The notes under the pieces: model-generated
What the model was told of the DNA's origin: nothing
What the model saw: the letters and a program-made list of their open reading frames with translations, nothing else
The model's database searches: none
Position numbers and translations under genes: made by a program
Part shown: piece by piece, positions 7,923 to 15,650 of the stretch
How the letters are laid out: each line of letters opens with the position of its first letter
How positions within the stretch are numbered: position 1 is the stretch's first letter
DNA from: Modicisalibacter radicis
GTDB lineage: Bacteria > Pseudomonadota > Gammaproteobacteria > Pseudomonadales > Halomonadaceae
Direction: 5' to 3'
Assembly: GCF_900961225.1 (NCBI RefSeq)
Contig: NZ_CAAHFN010000054.1
Location: forward strand, 248,001 to 312,000
Length of the DNA stretch: 64,000 nt

Positions 7923-9029
7923 TCACCCGGGGCTCTGCGGATTCGACGCCTCGAGGGTCCGGCTGCCGTCATAGGCGATGCACCGGCCATACTCCTCCCA
8001 GGCGGGCTCCTTGTTGGGGCTGTCGACGAAGACATCGCCCCGCGAGACATTGGTCGGCGGCCCGCCGCGCTCCTGGCAGTTGGCGGCCTTGTCCACCGCG
8101 ATGCGGAAGCCGTAGCGGTTGTGCTCGAAGCGATTGTTGCTGAACACGTTGTCGCGACTGAAGCTGTCGTCCCAGCACAGCACCGGATCGCGGTGACGGA
8201 TCGAGCAGGTCAGGAAGACCCCGGCCAGCTGGTTGTTTCTGATCAGGTTGTTGCTGAAGCGGTTGTGTTCGGCGTCGGCCAGGTACAGACCATGCGAGCC
8301 GTTATCGGCGATGACGTTATCGACGACCTCGCTGCCCTGCAGGTATTCGACGGTGATGCCCGCCGCCACGTTGTCCTCGATGACGTTGCCGACGACCCGC
8401 GTCGGTCCGGCCCGGTTGAGCGACAAGCCATCCCACTCGGCCTGGCTCATGGTGTTGTTCTCGATCAGCACGTCGCTGCTGTGATACTCGGTCAGCAGAC
8501 AGGCGCTGCGACAGTGGCGGATGTCCAGGTCGCGCAGCACGATGCCTTCACCGCGCCTGACGATCAGCCCGCTGTTGCTCAGATAAGGCAGCGCCGGCTT
8601 GAATTCACGCGCCGTACTGGCGTCGCCACGAATCGCCAGGCGCTCCACCGTGACCCGGCGAATGGGGCGTTGCGGCTCGCGATGGTAGGCATCGCCCAGC
8701 ACCAGCACCGGGCTGGAAATGCCCTCCTGCATTCGCAGCAGCGTGGCCTCCTGCCCCTCGCTCGCCTGGCCGCGCAGCGTCAGGTTGCCGCGTTCTATCA
8801 CCACCATTTCGTTGAGCTGATAAGTGCCCGCGTCCAGGCATACCGTCAGGTGCCGGTCGTTCTGCGGCAGGCCGTCGAGGGCATTCTGCAGATCCTCGCC
8901 CGGCCTGACGCGGCGGTCGCAATCCGCCTCGGGGTCGGCCGATGCCAGCCCCGCGGCAAGAGCCATGATCAGCACCAGCATTGAGCAGACGCGCCTTCCG
9001 ATCTGTCTTGGGTCAGCTAACGGCTTCAC
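7923..9029 (-). CDS. Secreted right-handed parallel beta-helix protein (NosD/CASH-type)
   Basis: A 368-residue secreted protein. I chose the GTG at 9029 because GAGGAGG lies just before it, and the resulting N-terminus is a proper signal peptide (basic KPLADPRQIGRR, then a hydrophobic core ending in ASA). The rest is a ladder of short repeats such as NNTMSQAEWDGLSL, GNVIEDNVAAGITV and DNVIADNGSHGLYL, the pattern of a parallel beta-helix of the NosD/carbohydrate-binding-and-sugar-hydrolase type. Paired cysteines near the C-terminus suggest periplasmic disulfides. The substrate is unknown. No copper-processing or alginate genes are nearby. Confidence 0.8.
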   Translation of the reverse strand: MKPLADPRQIGRRVCSMLVLIMALAAGLASADPEADCDRRVRPGEDLQNALDGLPQNDRHLTVCLDAGTYQLNEMVVIERGNLTLRGQASEGQEATLLRMQEGISSPVLVLGDAYHREPQRPIRRVTVERLAIRGDASTAREFKPALPYLSNSGLIVRRGEGIVLRDLDIRHCRSACLLTEYHSSDVLIENNTMSQAEWDGLSLNRAGPTRVVGNVIEDNVAAGITVEYLQGSEVVDNVIADNGSHGLYLADAEHNRFSNNLIRNNQLAGVFLTCSIRHRDPVLCWDDSFSRDNVFSNNRFEHNRYGFRIAVDKAANCQERGGPPTNVSRGDVFVDSPNKEPAWEEYGRCIAYDGSRTLEASNPQSPG

Positions 9030-9243
9030 GAACTCCTCCTCTATCAGGCCCTCGTCGTCGGACCACAGCCCGCTACTGTGAACGAAATCGGCCTGCCTAG
9101 CCATCGCGCGAATACGCCCCGGTGCACGACACGAACCGATGTCACGCCTTGAAGAAGCAGACCCTCGTCATCACTTCTACACTGTGAGCAGGCGAATGAA
9201 CGAAGGGACGCACGCCCAAGCCATCAACGCCAAGGAGGATGTG

Positions 9244-10623
9244 ATGAGCCGCAAGACGCTAACCGCCGTGAACCCCGCCAACGCCAAGGTGATCGGTGAA
9301 CACGATATGCTCGACGAAGCGGCGATCAGGGCCAAGCTGGACGCTACCCGCCGCGGCTTCGACGAGTTGCGCACGCTGCCGGTCGCCGAACGCGCCAGGA
9401 AGCTGCACGCCGTGGCCGACCTGATCGAAAAGCGCCAGGCCGATATCGCCGAGGTGATCTGTCACGAGATGGGCAAGAAATTCGGCGACGTCATCGCCGA
9501 GACCCAGATCTCGGCGGCCATCGTGCGCTTCTACGCCGACAATGCCGAAGACTTCATGGCGCCCAAGCCCAAGCAGGTGGCCGGCGCGCAAAAGGCCGAG
9601 GTGGTCCGCGACCCGATGGGCGCGGTACTCGGCGTGATGCCGTGGAACTACCCGCTCTATCAGGTCGTGCGCTTCGCCGCACCCAACCTGGCCGGCGGCA
9701 ACGCCTGCCTGCTCAAGCACGCCTCCAACGTGCCGGGCAGCGCCAAGCTGATCACCCAGCTGTTCCATGACGCCGGCTTCGAGGACGGCACCTTCACCTG
9801 GCTGCCGGTGTCCTCGAGCGAGATCGCCGACATCATGCGCGATCCGATCGTCTGCGGGGTGACGCTGACCGGCAGCGAGGAGGCCGGCAAGGCGGTGGCC
9901 GCCACCGCCGGCGAACTGGCCAAGCCCAGCGTGCTGGAACTCGGCGGCATCGATCCGCTGATCGTGCTCGACGACGCCGACGTCGACAAGGCGGTCGAGA
10001 TCGCCATCGACGGGCGCTTCGACAACACCGGTCAGAGCTGCGCGGCCTCCAAGCGGCTGATCGTGGTCGAGCGGCTGGTCGAGCGCTTCACCGAGCGCCT
10101 CGTCGACCGGGTGCAGAAACTGCGCGTGGGCGACCCGATGGACGAAAGCACCAACATCGGCCCGATGTCGCGCAAGGACCTGCGCGACGACCTGCACGAC
10201 CAGGTCAGGCGGGCCGTACAGAACGGCGCCCAGATCGAGACCGGCGGCGAGATCCTCGACAAGCCCGGCGCCTGGTACGCGCCGACCGTGCTGACCAACG
10301 TCGCGCCCGGCAATCCGGCCTTCGACGAGGAGCTGTTCGGCCCGGTGGCCTCGGTGGTGACCGCCGACGACACCGAGCATGCCATCGAGCTGGCCAACAA
10401 CAGCCCCTACGGGCTGGGCGGCACCGTGGTCGGCCAGGACGTCAAGCGCGCCGAGCAGGTCGCGCGTCGTCTGGAGGTGGGCATGAGCTTCGTCAACCGC
10501 CCGACCACGCCGTTCGCCGAGCTGCCGTTCGGTGGCGTCAAGGGCAGCGGCTACGGACGCGAGCAGAGCGAATACGGCTTCGGCGAGTTCCTCAACGTGC
10601 GCACCGTCTACGTCGCGGCCTGA
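9244..10623 (+). CDS. NAD(P)-dependent succinate-semialdehyde dehydrogenase (Sad/YneI-type)
   Basis: A 459-residue aldehyde dehydrogenase. Length and motifs match the Sad/YneI branch, which oxidises succinate semialdehyde to succinate, better than the longer GabD branch. The catalytic cysteine is C266 in GQSCAASKR. The general-base glutamate is E232 in VLELGGIDP. MPWNYPLYQ holds the conserved asparagine. The ATG at 9244 has AAGGAGG at 9232-9238; a GTG directly before it is too close to that site. Other small aldehydes are possible substrates. It stands alone between the beta-helix gene and a region of hairpins. Confidence 0.88.
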   Translation: MSRKTLTAVNPANAKVIGEHDMLDEAAIRAKLDATRRGFDELRTLPVAERARKLHAVADLIEKRQADIAEVICHEMGKKFGDVIAETQISAAIVRFYADNAEDFMAPKPKQVAGAQKAEVVRDPMGAVLGVMPWNYPLYQVVRFAAPNLAGGNACLLKHASNVPGSAKLITQLFHDAGFEDGTFTWLPVSSSEIADIMRDPIVCGVTLTGSEEAGKAVAATAGELAKPSVLELGGIDPLIVLDDADVDKAVEIAIDGRFDNTGQSCAASKRLIVVERLVERFTERLVDRVQKLRVGDPMDESTNIGPMSRKDLRDDLHDQVRRAVQNGAQIETGGEILDKPGAWYAPTVLTNVAPGNPAFDEELFGPVASVVTADDTEHAIELANNSPYGLGGTVVGQDVKRAEQVARRLEVGMSFVNRPTTPFAELPFGGVKGSGYGREQSEYGFGEFLNVRTVYVAA

Positions 10624-10728
10624 TTGCACCCTGCTAGCCCCCTCGCCTTGCAACAGGCTTCATACGACAGGCAGGTCAATCGCATTTGAATCTGACGAGG
10701 GGCGCCGGGGACAAGCCGAAGAGGAGGT

Positions 10729-10750
10729 CCGACGCCATGGAAGGCGTCGG
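10729..10750 (+). terminator. Stem-loop downstream of the dehydrogenase
   Basis: CCGACGCC-ATGGAA-GGCGTCGG is an 8-bp perfect stem with a 6-base loop, about 105 bases after the dehydrogenase stop. There is no U-tract. The loop contains an ATG that starts the small frame at 10737, so it could instead control that frame. Confidence 0.3.
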
Positions 10751-10814
10751 TAGCGTACATGGAGGTATTTACAGCGCCTCCTCGCAGACTTGTCGATGGA
10801 TCAGCCCCGAGTGA
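10737..10814 (+). CDS. Possible 25-residue small ORF
   Basis: ATG at 10737, stop TGA at 10812-10814, peptide beginning MEGVGSVHGGIY. The reason to list it is a very strong ribosome site, GAGGAGGT at 10721-10728, eight bases before the ATG, in a region with no other gene that could use it. The peptide has no recognisable motif. The ATG lies in the loop of a perfect hairpin that could hide or expose it. It could be a leader peptide for the aldo/keto reductase that follows, or chance. Confidence 0.25.
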   Translation: MEGVGSVHGGIYSASSQTCRWISPE

Positions 10815-10846
10815 CAACGCTATCTGCGATCACCCTAATCCAACAG

Positions 10847-10862
10847 GCCTCACGCGTGAGGC
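10847..10862. promoter_or_regulatory. Perfect 16-bp palindrome before the aldo/keto reductase
   Basis: GCCTCACGCGTGAGGC is perfectly symmetric with a central CG, and ends 21 bases before the start codon at 10884. A CG-centred perfect dyad is typical of LacI/GalR operators. As RNA it can also fold into a 6-bp stem with a CGCG loop next to the ribosome site. Confidence 0.4.
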
Positions 10863-10883
10863 TGCATGCACAAGGAAAGCACT

Positions 10884-11939
10884 GTGGACTATCGCAATCT
10901 CGGCCAGTCCGGCCTGCGCATCTCGTCGCTGACCCTGGGCACCATGACCTTCGGCGGCGTCGGCAAGATGGCCAGCGTCGGCGACACCGGCCTGGGCGAC
11001 GCCCAGCGTCAGATCGACATGGCCATCGACCATGGCGTCAACTTCTTCGATACCGCCAACATGTACTCCGAGGGTCGCTCGGAGGAGATCCTCGGCGAGG
11101 CGCTCAAGGCCAAGCGCGACGACGTGCTGATCGCCAGCAAGGTGCGCTTCCCGATGGGCGAGGGACCCAACGACGGCGGGCTGTCGCGCCACCACATCCT
11201 GCGCCAGTGCGAGGCCAGCCTGAAACGGCTGCAGACCGAGCATCTCGACCTCTACCTGATGCACCAGTGGGACGGCCTGACGCCCTTGGAAGAAACGCTG
11301 GCGACCATGGATCAACTGGTGCGCGACGGCAAGATCCGCTATTACGGCGTCTCCAACTGGTCCGCCTGGCACGTCATGAAGGCGCTCAAGATCTGCGAAC
11401 GCAACAACTTCATCGAGCCGGTCTGCCAACAGATCCACTATACCGCCCAGGCCCGCGACGCCGAGTTCGAACTGATGCCGGCGGCCGTCGACCAGGGACT
11501 CGGCACCATGGTCTGGAGCCCGCTCGCCGGTGGCCTGCTCTCCGGCAAGTATCGCCGCGGCCAGCGCAATCCCGACGGCACGCGCTTCAGCCATGGCTGG
11601 ACCGAGCCGCCGATCCATGACGAGGAAAAGCTCTTCGATCTGATCGACACCCTGGTCGAGATCGCCGACGGCCACGGCGTTTCCGCCGCCCAGGTCGCGC
11701 TGGCCTGGACACTGACCCGCCCCGGCGTCTCCACCGCGGTGATCGGGGCGCGCAAGGACGCTCAGCTCAAGGACAATCTGGCCAGCGCCGAGCTTACCCT
11801 CAAGCCCGACGAGATCGCCGCCATCGAGAAAGTCAGCCGCCCGGCGCTGCTCTACCCCTACTGGCACCAGCACAATACCGCGGCCGACCGCTTCGGCCCC
11901 GCCGACCGGGTGCTGCACGCCAATCACCTGGGGGAGTGA
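10884..11939 (+). CDS. Aldo/keto reductase
   Basis: A 351-residue NADP-dependent aldo/keto reductase with a TIM-barrel fold. The GTG at 10884 is preferred because AAGGAAA lies at 10872-10878 and the family usually begins right there (xYRNLGxSGL). An ATG at 10866 is the alternative. The catalytic tetrad is visible: Asp and Tyr in FFDTANMYSEG, Lys in IASKVRF, His in LYLMHQWDG. The length fits the group of about 350 residues that acts on sugars and small aldehydes. It precedes the sugar-acid genes, so a role in sugar interconversion is possible. A clear terminator follows at 11967. Confidence 0.88.
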   Translation: MDYRNLGQSGLRISSLTLGTMTFGGVGKMASVGDTGLGDAQRQIDMAIDHGVNFFDTANMYSEGRSEEILGEALKAKRDDVLIASKVRFPMGEGPNDGGLSRHHILRQCEASLKRLQTEHLDLYLMHQWDGLTPLEETLATMDQLVRDGKIRYYGVSNWSAWHVMKALKICERNNFIEPVCQQIHYTAQARDAEFELMPAAVDQGLGTMVWSPLAGGLLSGKYRRGQRNPDGTRFSHGWTEPPIHDEEKLFDLIDTLVEIADGHGVSAAQVALAWTLTRPGVSTAVIGARKDAQLKDNLASAELTLKPDEIAAIEKVSRPALLYPYWHQHNTAADRFGPADRVLHANHLGE

Positions 11940-11966
11940 AACCCTGCGCTTTTCCGGCTTCCATCG

Positions 11967-11990
11967 CGCCGCCCACCGGGCGGTGCTTTT
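11967..11990 (+). terminator. Rho-independent terminator of the aldo/keto reductase
   Basis: The stem CCGCCC-ACC-GGGCGG (11969-11983), extended by two weaker pairs to 11967-11985, is followed by CTTTTCTT. It separates this gene from the regulator downstream. Confidence 0.65.
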
Positions 11991-12081
11991 CTTGGCACCG
12001 ATCGACCCGCCGCCTCGAGCCCCTACCAAGACCTTTGTCTAGGCGCTTCTGCGTTGCCCGAGAGACCCGACAGCTCTACGA

Positions 12082-12095
12082 TGGGAACGGTTCCA
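12082..12095. promoter_or_regulatory. Candidate PtxS/LacI-family operator
   Basis: TGGGAACGGTTCCA is a near-palindrome (core GGAAC-G-GTTCC). It agrees at 10 of 14 positions with the PtxS operator TGAAACCGGTTTCA as I remember it from Pseudomonas. It lies between the terminator of the previous gene and the heptamer array, about 215 bases before the PtxS-like regulator gene, so autoregulation is the simple reading. Confidence 0.45.
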
Positions 12096-12111
12096 TCAAT
12101 CATCGCCGAAA

Positions 12112-12272
12112 GCTCTAGGCTCTAGGCTCTAGGCTCTAGGCTCTAGGCTCTAGGCTCTAGGCTCTAGGCTCTAGGCTCTAAGCTCTAAGCTCGTAGCTCT
12201 AAGCTCGTAGCTCGTAGCTCGTAGCTCGTAGCTCGTAGCTCGTAGCTCGTAGCTCGTAGCTCGTAGCTCGTA
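12112..12272. repeat. 23-unit heptanucleotide tandem array
   Basis: Exactly 161 bases made of 23 seven-base units: nine GCTCTAG (12112-12174), two GCTCTAA, one GCTCGTA, one GCTCTAA, then ten GCTCGTA (12203-12272). Two homogeneous blocks meet in a mixed zone, as expected of slippage or unequal exchange. The array lies 38 bases before the start codon of the LacI-type regulator, in its probable leader or promoter region. The reverse strand has no stop codon in one frame, which creates false ORFs of repeated ELRATSY. Confidence 0.95.
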
Positions 12273-12309
12273 GCCCGACGCTGACATCAGCCCATGACGA
12301 ACGACACCC

Positions 12310-13383
12310 ATGAGTGACAGCAAGAACGCCGCCCGCTCGACCATCCTCGAGGTCGCCCGCGACGCCGGGGTTTCCAAGACCAGTGTGTCGCGCTACCTGG
12401 GCGGTGAGCGGGAGCGGCTCTCGGCGACGCTGCAGGGGCGTATCGGCCAGTCGATCGCGCGCCTGGGCTATCGCCCCAACCAGATGGCGCGCGGCCTCAA
12501 GGGTGGGCGTTCGCGATTGCTGGGCATGGTCGTGGCGGACATCCGCAACCCGTTCAGTGTCGACGTGCTCCACGGCGTGGAGCAAGCCTGCCGCGAGCGC
12601 GGCTTTTCACTGCTGGTGTGCAACACCGACAACGACCCGGCTCAGGAGCGCGAACATCTGGCGCTGCTCGCCGCCTATCGGGTCGAGGGGCTGGTGGTCA
12701 ACGCCGCCGGCCGACCCAGCGACGAGCTCGTGGCGCTCGCCGAACAGGGCACCCCGCTGGTGCTTCTCGACCGCACTCTCGGCGCTTTCGAGGCCGACGT
12801 GGTGGGGCTCGACAATGCCCGTGTCATCGACACGGCGGTGGATCATCTGCTCGAGCGGGGCTACCGGCACCTGCTCTATGTCAGCGAGCCGCCGGAGGCG
12901 GCCAGCTCGCGCCAGGCTCGCCTGCTACGCTTTCACGAACGTCGGGCACAGGGCGATTTCGACGGCGAGGTGTACGTTCAGGACCCCCACGCCGGCGAGA
13001 CCCGGGAAGCAACGCTGCGCAAGACGTTGGCGACCTTCGTGAACGGCGCGGACGAGCGCCCCCGGGCGCTGCTGTGCGCCAACGGCAACGTCACCCTGGC
13101 GGTGGCCCATGCCCTGCGTGCGCTCGATGTGACGCTCGGTGAAACCGGCCTGCTGGGCATCGACGAGCTCGACTGGTGCGCGCTGGCAGGCCCGGGGATC
13201 ACCACCCTCGCCCAGCCCACCGAGGCGATCGGCCGGGCCGCCGTGGACAGCCTGCTGCGACGACTCGACGAGAATCCTCGCCACGCGCCGTCACGGCGCA
13301 CCGACTTCGTGGCGCGGCTGATTCCGCGCGGCTCGACGCAGCGGCCACGACGCCGCGAACCCGCCGACGGATGCTCTCGATGA
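12310..13383 (+). CDS. ptxS: LacI-family regulator, PtxS/KdgR-like
   Basis: A 357-residue cytoplasmic transcription factor. The N-terminal helix-turn-helix (ILEVARDAGVSKTSVSRYL, residues 14-32) is followed by the hinge helix (GYRPNQMARGLKGGRS) and a periplasmic-binding-protein-like effector domain. The wording of the DNA-binding domain is very close to PtxS, the 2-ketogluconate-responsive repressor of Pseudomonas. A 2-ketogluconate kinase and a reductase gene follow directly in the same direction. A PtxS-like operator and a heptamer array lie upstream. The start ATG at 12310 has no strong ribosome site, so translation may be weak or influenced by the array. Repression relieved by 2-ketogluconate is inferred. 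Confidence 0.82.
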   Translation: MSDSKNAARSTILEVARDAGVSKTSVSRYLGGERERLSATLQGRIGQSIARLGYRPNQMARGLKGGRSRLLGMVVADIRNPFSVDVLHGVEQACRERGFSLLVCNTDNDPAQEREHLALLAAYRVEGLVVNAAGRPSDELVALAEQGTPLVLLDRTLGAFEADVVGLDNARVIDTAVDHLLERGYRHLLYVSEPPEAASSRQARLLRFHERRAQGDFDGEVYVQDPHAGETREATLRKTLATFVNGADERPRALLCANGNVTLAVAHALRALDVTLGETGLLGIDELDWCALAGPGITTLAQPTEAIGRAAVDSLLRRLDENPRHAPSRRTDFVARLIPRGSTQRPRRREPADGCSR

Positions 13384-13468
13384 CCCTCTCCCCTGGCCGG
13401 TGCGAGCCGGCCCCGTCGACGAGCCTGCCGAACAGCCACCCTCAATGAAACGCCACAGGAGCCTACCC

Positions 13469-14437
13469 ATGAGCCGCGCAGACAATCCGGAAATCCTCGC
13501 CTTCGGCGAGGCGATGACACTGTTCGCCGCCGAGGCGCCCGGCGACCTGGCCGAGGTGGAGCGCTTCACCCGCGGCATCGCCGGAGCCGACACCAACGTC
13601 GCCATCGGCCTGGCCCGGCTGGGCTTTCACGTCGGCTGGCTGAGCCGGGTCGGCGACGACAGCTTCGGCCGCTTCATTCGCCGCATGCTGGAAAGCGAAG
13701 GGCTCGATTGCCGTCACCTGGTCCGCGACCCCGAACACGCCACCGGACTGGTCTTCAAGGCCCGCACCGAGGACGGTTCCGACCCCCACGTCGAGTACGT
13801 GCGCCGCGGCAGCGCCGCCAGCCACCTGAGCCCCGCCGATGCCGGCGCGGTGGACTTCGCGGCGGTTCGCCACCTGCATGCCACCGGTATTCCCCCGGCA
13901 TTGTCGGACACCGCGCGGGCGCTCTCCGAGCACATGCTCGAGCGTGCCCGCAAGGCCGGCGCCAGCATCTCCTTCGATCCCAACCTGCGCCCCAGCCTGT
14001 GGCCCAGCGAACGCGAGATGTGCGATACCCTCAACGACCTGGCCGCGCGCGCCGACTGGGTGTTGCCCGGACTCGCCGAAGGCCGCCGGCTGACAGGGCT
14101 CGACTCGGCCCACGACATCGCGGGTTTCTATCTCGAGCGGGGCGCCAGGGCGGTGATCGTCAAGCTCGGCCCCGAGGGCAGTTATTACCGCAGCCACACG
14201 GAGAGTTTCACCGTGGAAGGCGTCAAGGTGGACAAGGTCGTCGATACCGTGGGCGCCGGAGACGGCTTCGCGGTGGGCGTGGTCAGCGCACTGCTCGACG
14301 GCCTGTCACCGCACGCCGCGCTGCGCCGCGGCAACCTGATCGGTGCCGAGGCGGTGCAGGTGCCCGGCGACATGGAGGGCCTGCCGCACCGAGGACGCCT
14401 GCAGCAGCTGGAAAGCGCGTTGCCCACGCTGGATTGA
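13469..14437 (+). CDS. kguK: 2-ketogluconate kinase (PfkB family, KguK-like)
   Basis: A 322-residue PfkB/ribokinase-family sugar kinase. It probably phosphorylates 2-keto-D-gluconate at the 6 position; 2-keto-3-deoxygluconate is the main alternative. The N-terminal wording (ILAFGEAMTLFAAEAPGDL, then IAGADTNVAIGLARLGF) follows KguK of Pseudomonas. The C-terminal ATP and anion-hole motif is GAGDGFAVG, with catalytic Asp265. The ATG at 13469 follows AGGAG at 13457-13461; two earlier in-frame ATG-like starts lack a ribosome site. It is 85 bases after the regulator and 43 bases before the reductase, so these form one transcription unit. Confidence 0.85.
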   Translation: MSRADNPEILAFGEAMTLFAAEAPGDLAEVERFTRGIAGADTNVAIGLARLGFHVGWLSRVGDDSFGRFIRRMLESEGLDCRHLVRDPEHATGLVFKARTEDGSDPHVEYVRRGSAASHLSPADAGAVDFAAVRHLHATGIPPALSDTARALSEHMLERARKAGASISFDPNLRPSLWPSEREMCDTLNDLAARADWVLPGLAEGRRLTGLDSAHDIAGFYLERGARAVIVKLGPEGSYYRSHTESFTVEGVKVDKVVDTVGAGDGFAVGVVSALLDGLSPHAALRRGNLIGAEAVQVPGDMEGLPHRGRLQQLESALPTLD

Positions 14438-14480
14438 ATCGGCAGCGACAACGCCGACGACCATGACAACAGGAGCCACC

Positions 14481-15467
14481 ATGCAAAAACGTATCGTCGC
14501 CTTTCGGCGACTCGCCGATCAGCATCTGGAGCAGCTCAGCGAGCAGTTCCATGTCGACTACTTCCCCGATCTCGATTCGGCGGACGATCCGGCGTTCCGC
14601 GAGGCACTTGGCGAGGCCCACGGGCTGGTCGGGGCCAGCCTCGGGATTACCCCCGAACTGCTCGACGGAGCCCCGCACCTGGAAGCGATCGCCAGCATCT
14701 CGGTGGGCTACGACAACTACCCGGTCGATGAACTGACCCGCCGTGGCATCCTGCTTTGCAATACGCCGGACGTGCTCACCGAAACCACCGCCGATACCGG
14801 CTTCTCGCTAATCATGGCCACCGCGCGGCGGGTCGTGGAGCTGGCCGACTTCGTCAAGCGCGGCGACTGGAAGGAAGGCATCGGCGCGCCGCTGTACGGC
14901 ACCGACGTGCACGGCAAGACCCTGGGCATGGTCGGACTGGGTCGTATCGGCGCCGCCGTGGCGCGGCGCGGCGCACTGGGCTTCGGCATGAACGTGCTCT
15001 ACACCCACGCCTCGCCCAAGCCCTCGCTGGAAACCGAGCTCGGCGCCCGGCGCTGCGAGTTCGACGAGTTGCTCGAGAGCGCCGACTTCGTCTGCGTCAC
15101 CGTGCCGCTGACCGCCGAGACAACCCACCTGTTCGGTGCCGCGCAGTTCGCGCGCATGCGCGCGAGCGCGATCTTCATCAACATCGCCCGCGGCAAGGTG
15201 GTCGACGAAGCCGCGTTGATCGCCGCGCTGAAAGCCGGCGATATCCGTGCCGCGGGGCTCGACGTCTTCGAGCGCGAACCGCTGCCCGCCGATTCACCGC
15301 TGCCGCAGATGGCCAACGTCGTGGCGCTGCCGCACATCGGCTCGGCGACCCACGAGACGCGCACCGCCATGGCCCAGCGCGCGGTCGACAATGTCACGCT
15401 CGCGCTCAACGGCGAACGCCCCCTCAGCCTGGTCAACGAAGCCGCCTGGGAACGTCGCCAACGCTGA
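14481..15467 (+). CDS. kguD: 2-ketogluconate (6-phosphate) reductase, D-2-hydroxyacid dehydrogenase family
   Basis: A 328-residue NAD(P)H-dependent D-2-hydroxyacid dehydrogenase of the KguD/GhrB/TkrA branch. Next to a 2-ketogluconate kinase it most likely reduces 2-keto-6-phosphogluconate to 6-phosphogluconate, which enters the Entner-Doudoroff or pentose-phosphate route. The Rossmann motif is GMVGLGRIGAAVARR, and the catalytic triad is Arg237 (NIARGK), Glu266 (DVFEREP) and His285 (LPHIGS). The spacing is that of E. coli GhrB as I know it. The start is supported by AGGAG at 14471-14475. A strong terminator at 15494 closes the unit. Free 2-ketogluconate or glyoxylate are possible alternative substrates. 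Confidence 0.85.
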   Translation: MQKRIVAFRRLADQHLEQLSEQFHVDYFPDLDSADDPAFREALGEAHGLVGASLGITPELLDGAPHLEAIASISVGYDNYPVDELTRRGILLCNTPDVLTETTADTGFSLIMATARRVVELADFVKRGDWKEGIGAPLYGTDVHGKTLGMVGLGRIGAAVARRGALGFGMNVLYTHASPKPSLETELGARRCEFDELLESADFVCVTVPLTAETTHLFGAAQFARMRASAIFINIARGKVVDEAALIAALKAGDIRAAGLDVFEREPLPADSPLPQMANVVALPHIGSATHETRTAMAQRAVDNVTLALNGERPLSLVNEAAWERRQR

Positions 15468-15493
15468 CCCCGCGCCGATCCGGCCCGACCAAG

Positions 15494-15518
15494 CGCCGCC
15501 CTCCCCGGGCGGCGTTTC
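15494..15518 (+). terminator. Rho-independent terminator after kguD
   Basis: CGCCGCCC-TCCCC-GGGCGGCG (8-bp stem, 15494-15514) followed by TTTCTC, 26 bases after the kguD stop codon. Confidence 0.7.
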
Positions 15519-15618
15519 TCGGCGCGCCTCACCCACAAGGGCACCTGGGAAGGTCCATTCGATGATGACTTGCCACTAAAGGGTAATTGGTGCCCCGGCA
15601 ATGCTCTCCTACGATTTA

Positions 15619-15637
15619 GATCAATCCAAAAGCGTTC
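15619..15637. promoter_or_regulatory. Candidate operator of the second LacI regulator, site 1
   Basis: GATCAATCCAAAAGCGTTC ends 13 bases before the start of the regulator gene. The same 19-base sequence, with only two differences, recurs at 16804-16822 at the start of dctP. The CG-centred core (AAAAGCGTTC) suits a LacI-family site. Likely autoregulation. Confidence 0.45.
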
Positions 15638-15650
15638 GAGTGGAGCCACG

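Noticed and set aside
12112..12272. Reading the heptamer array as a CRISPR array
   Set aside because: Units are 7 bases with no unique spacers and no cas genes are in the window.
12171..12585. Two minus-strand frames that contain repeated ELRATSY
   Set aside because: They exist only because the heptamer array has no stop in that frame; they overlap the LacI gene and have no other support.
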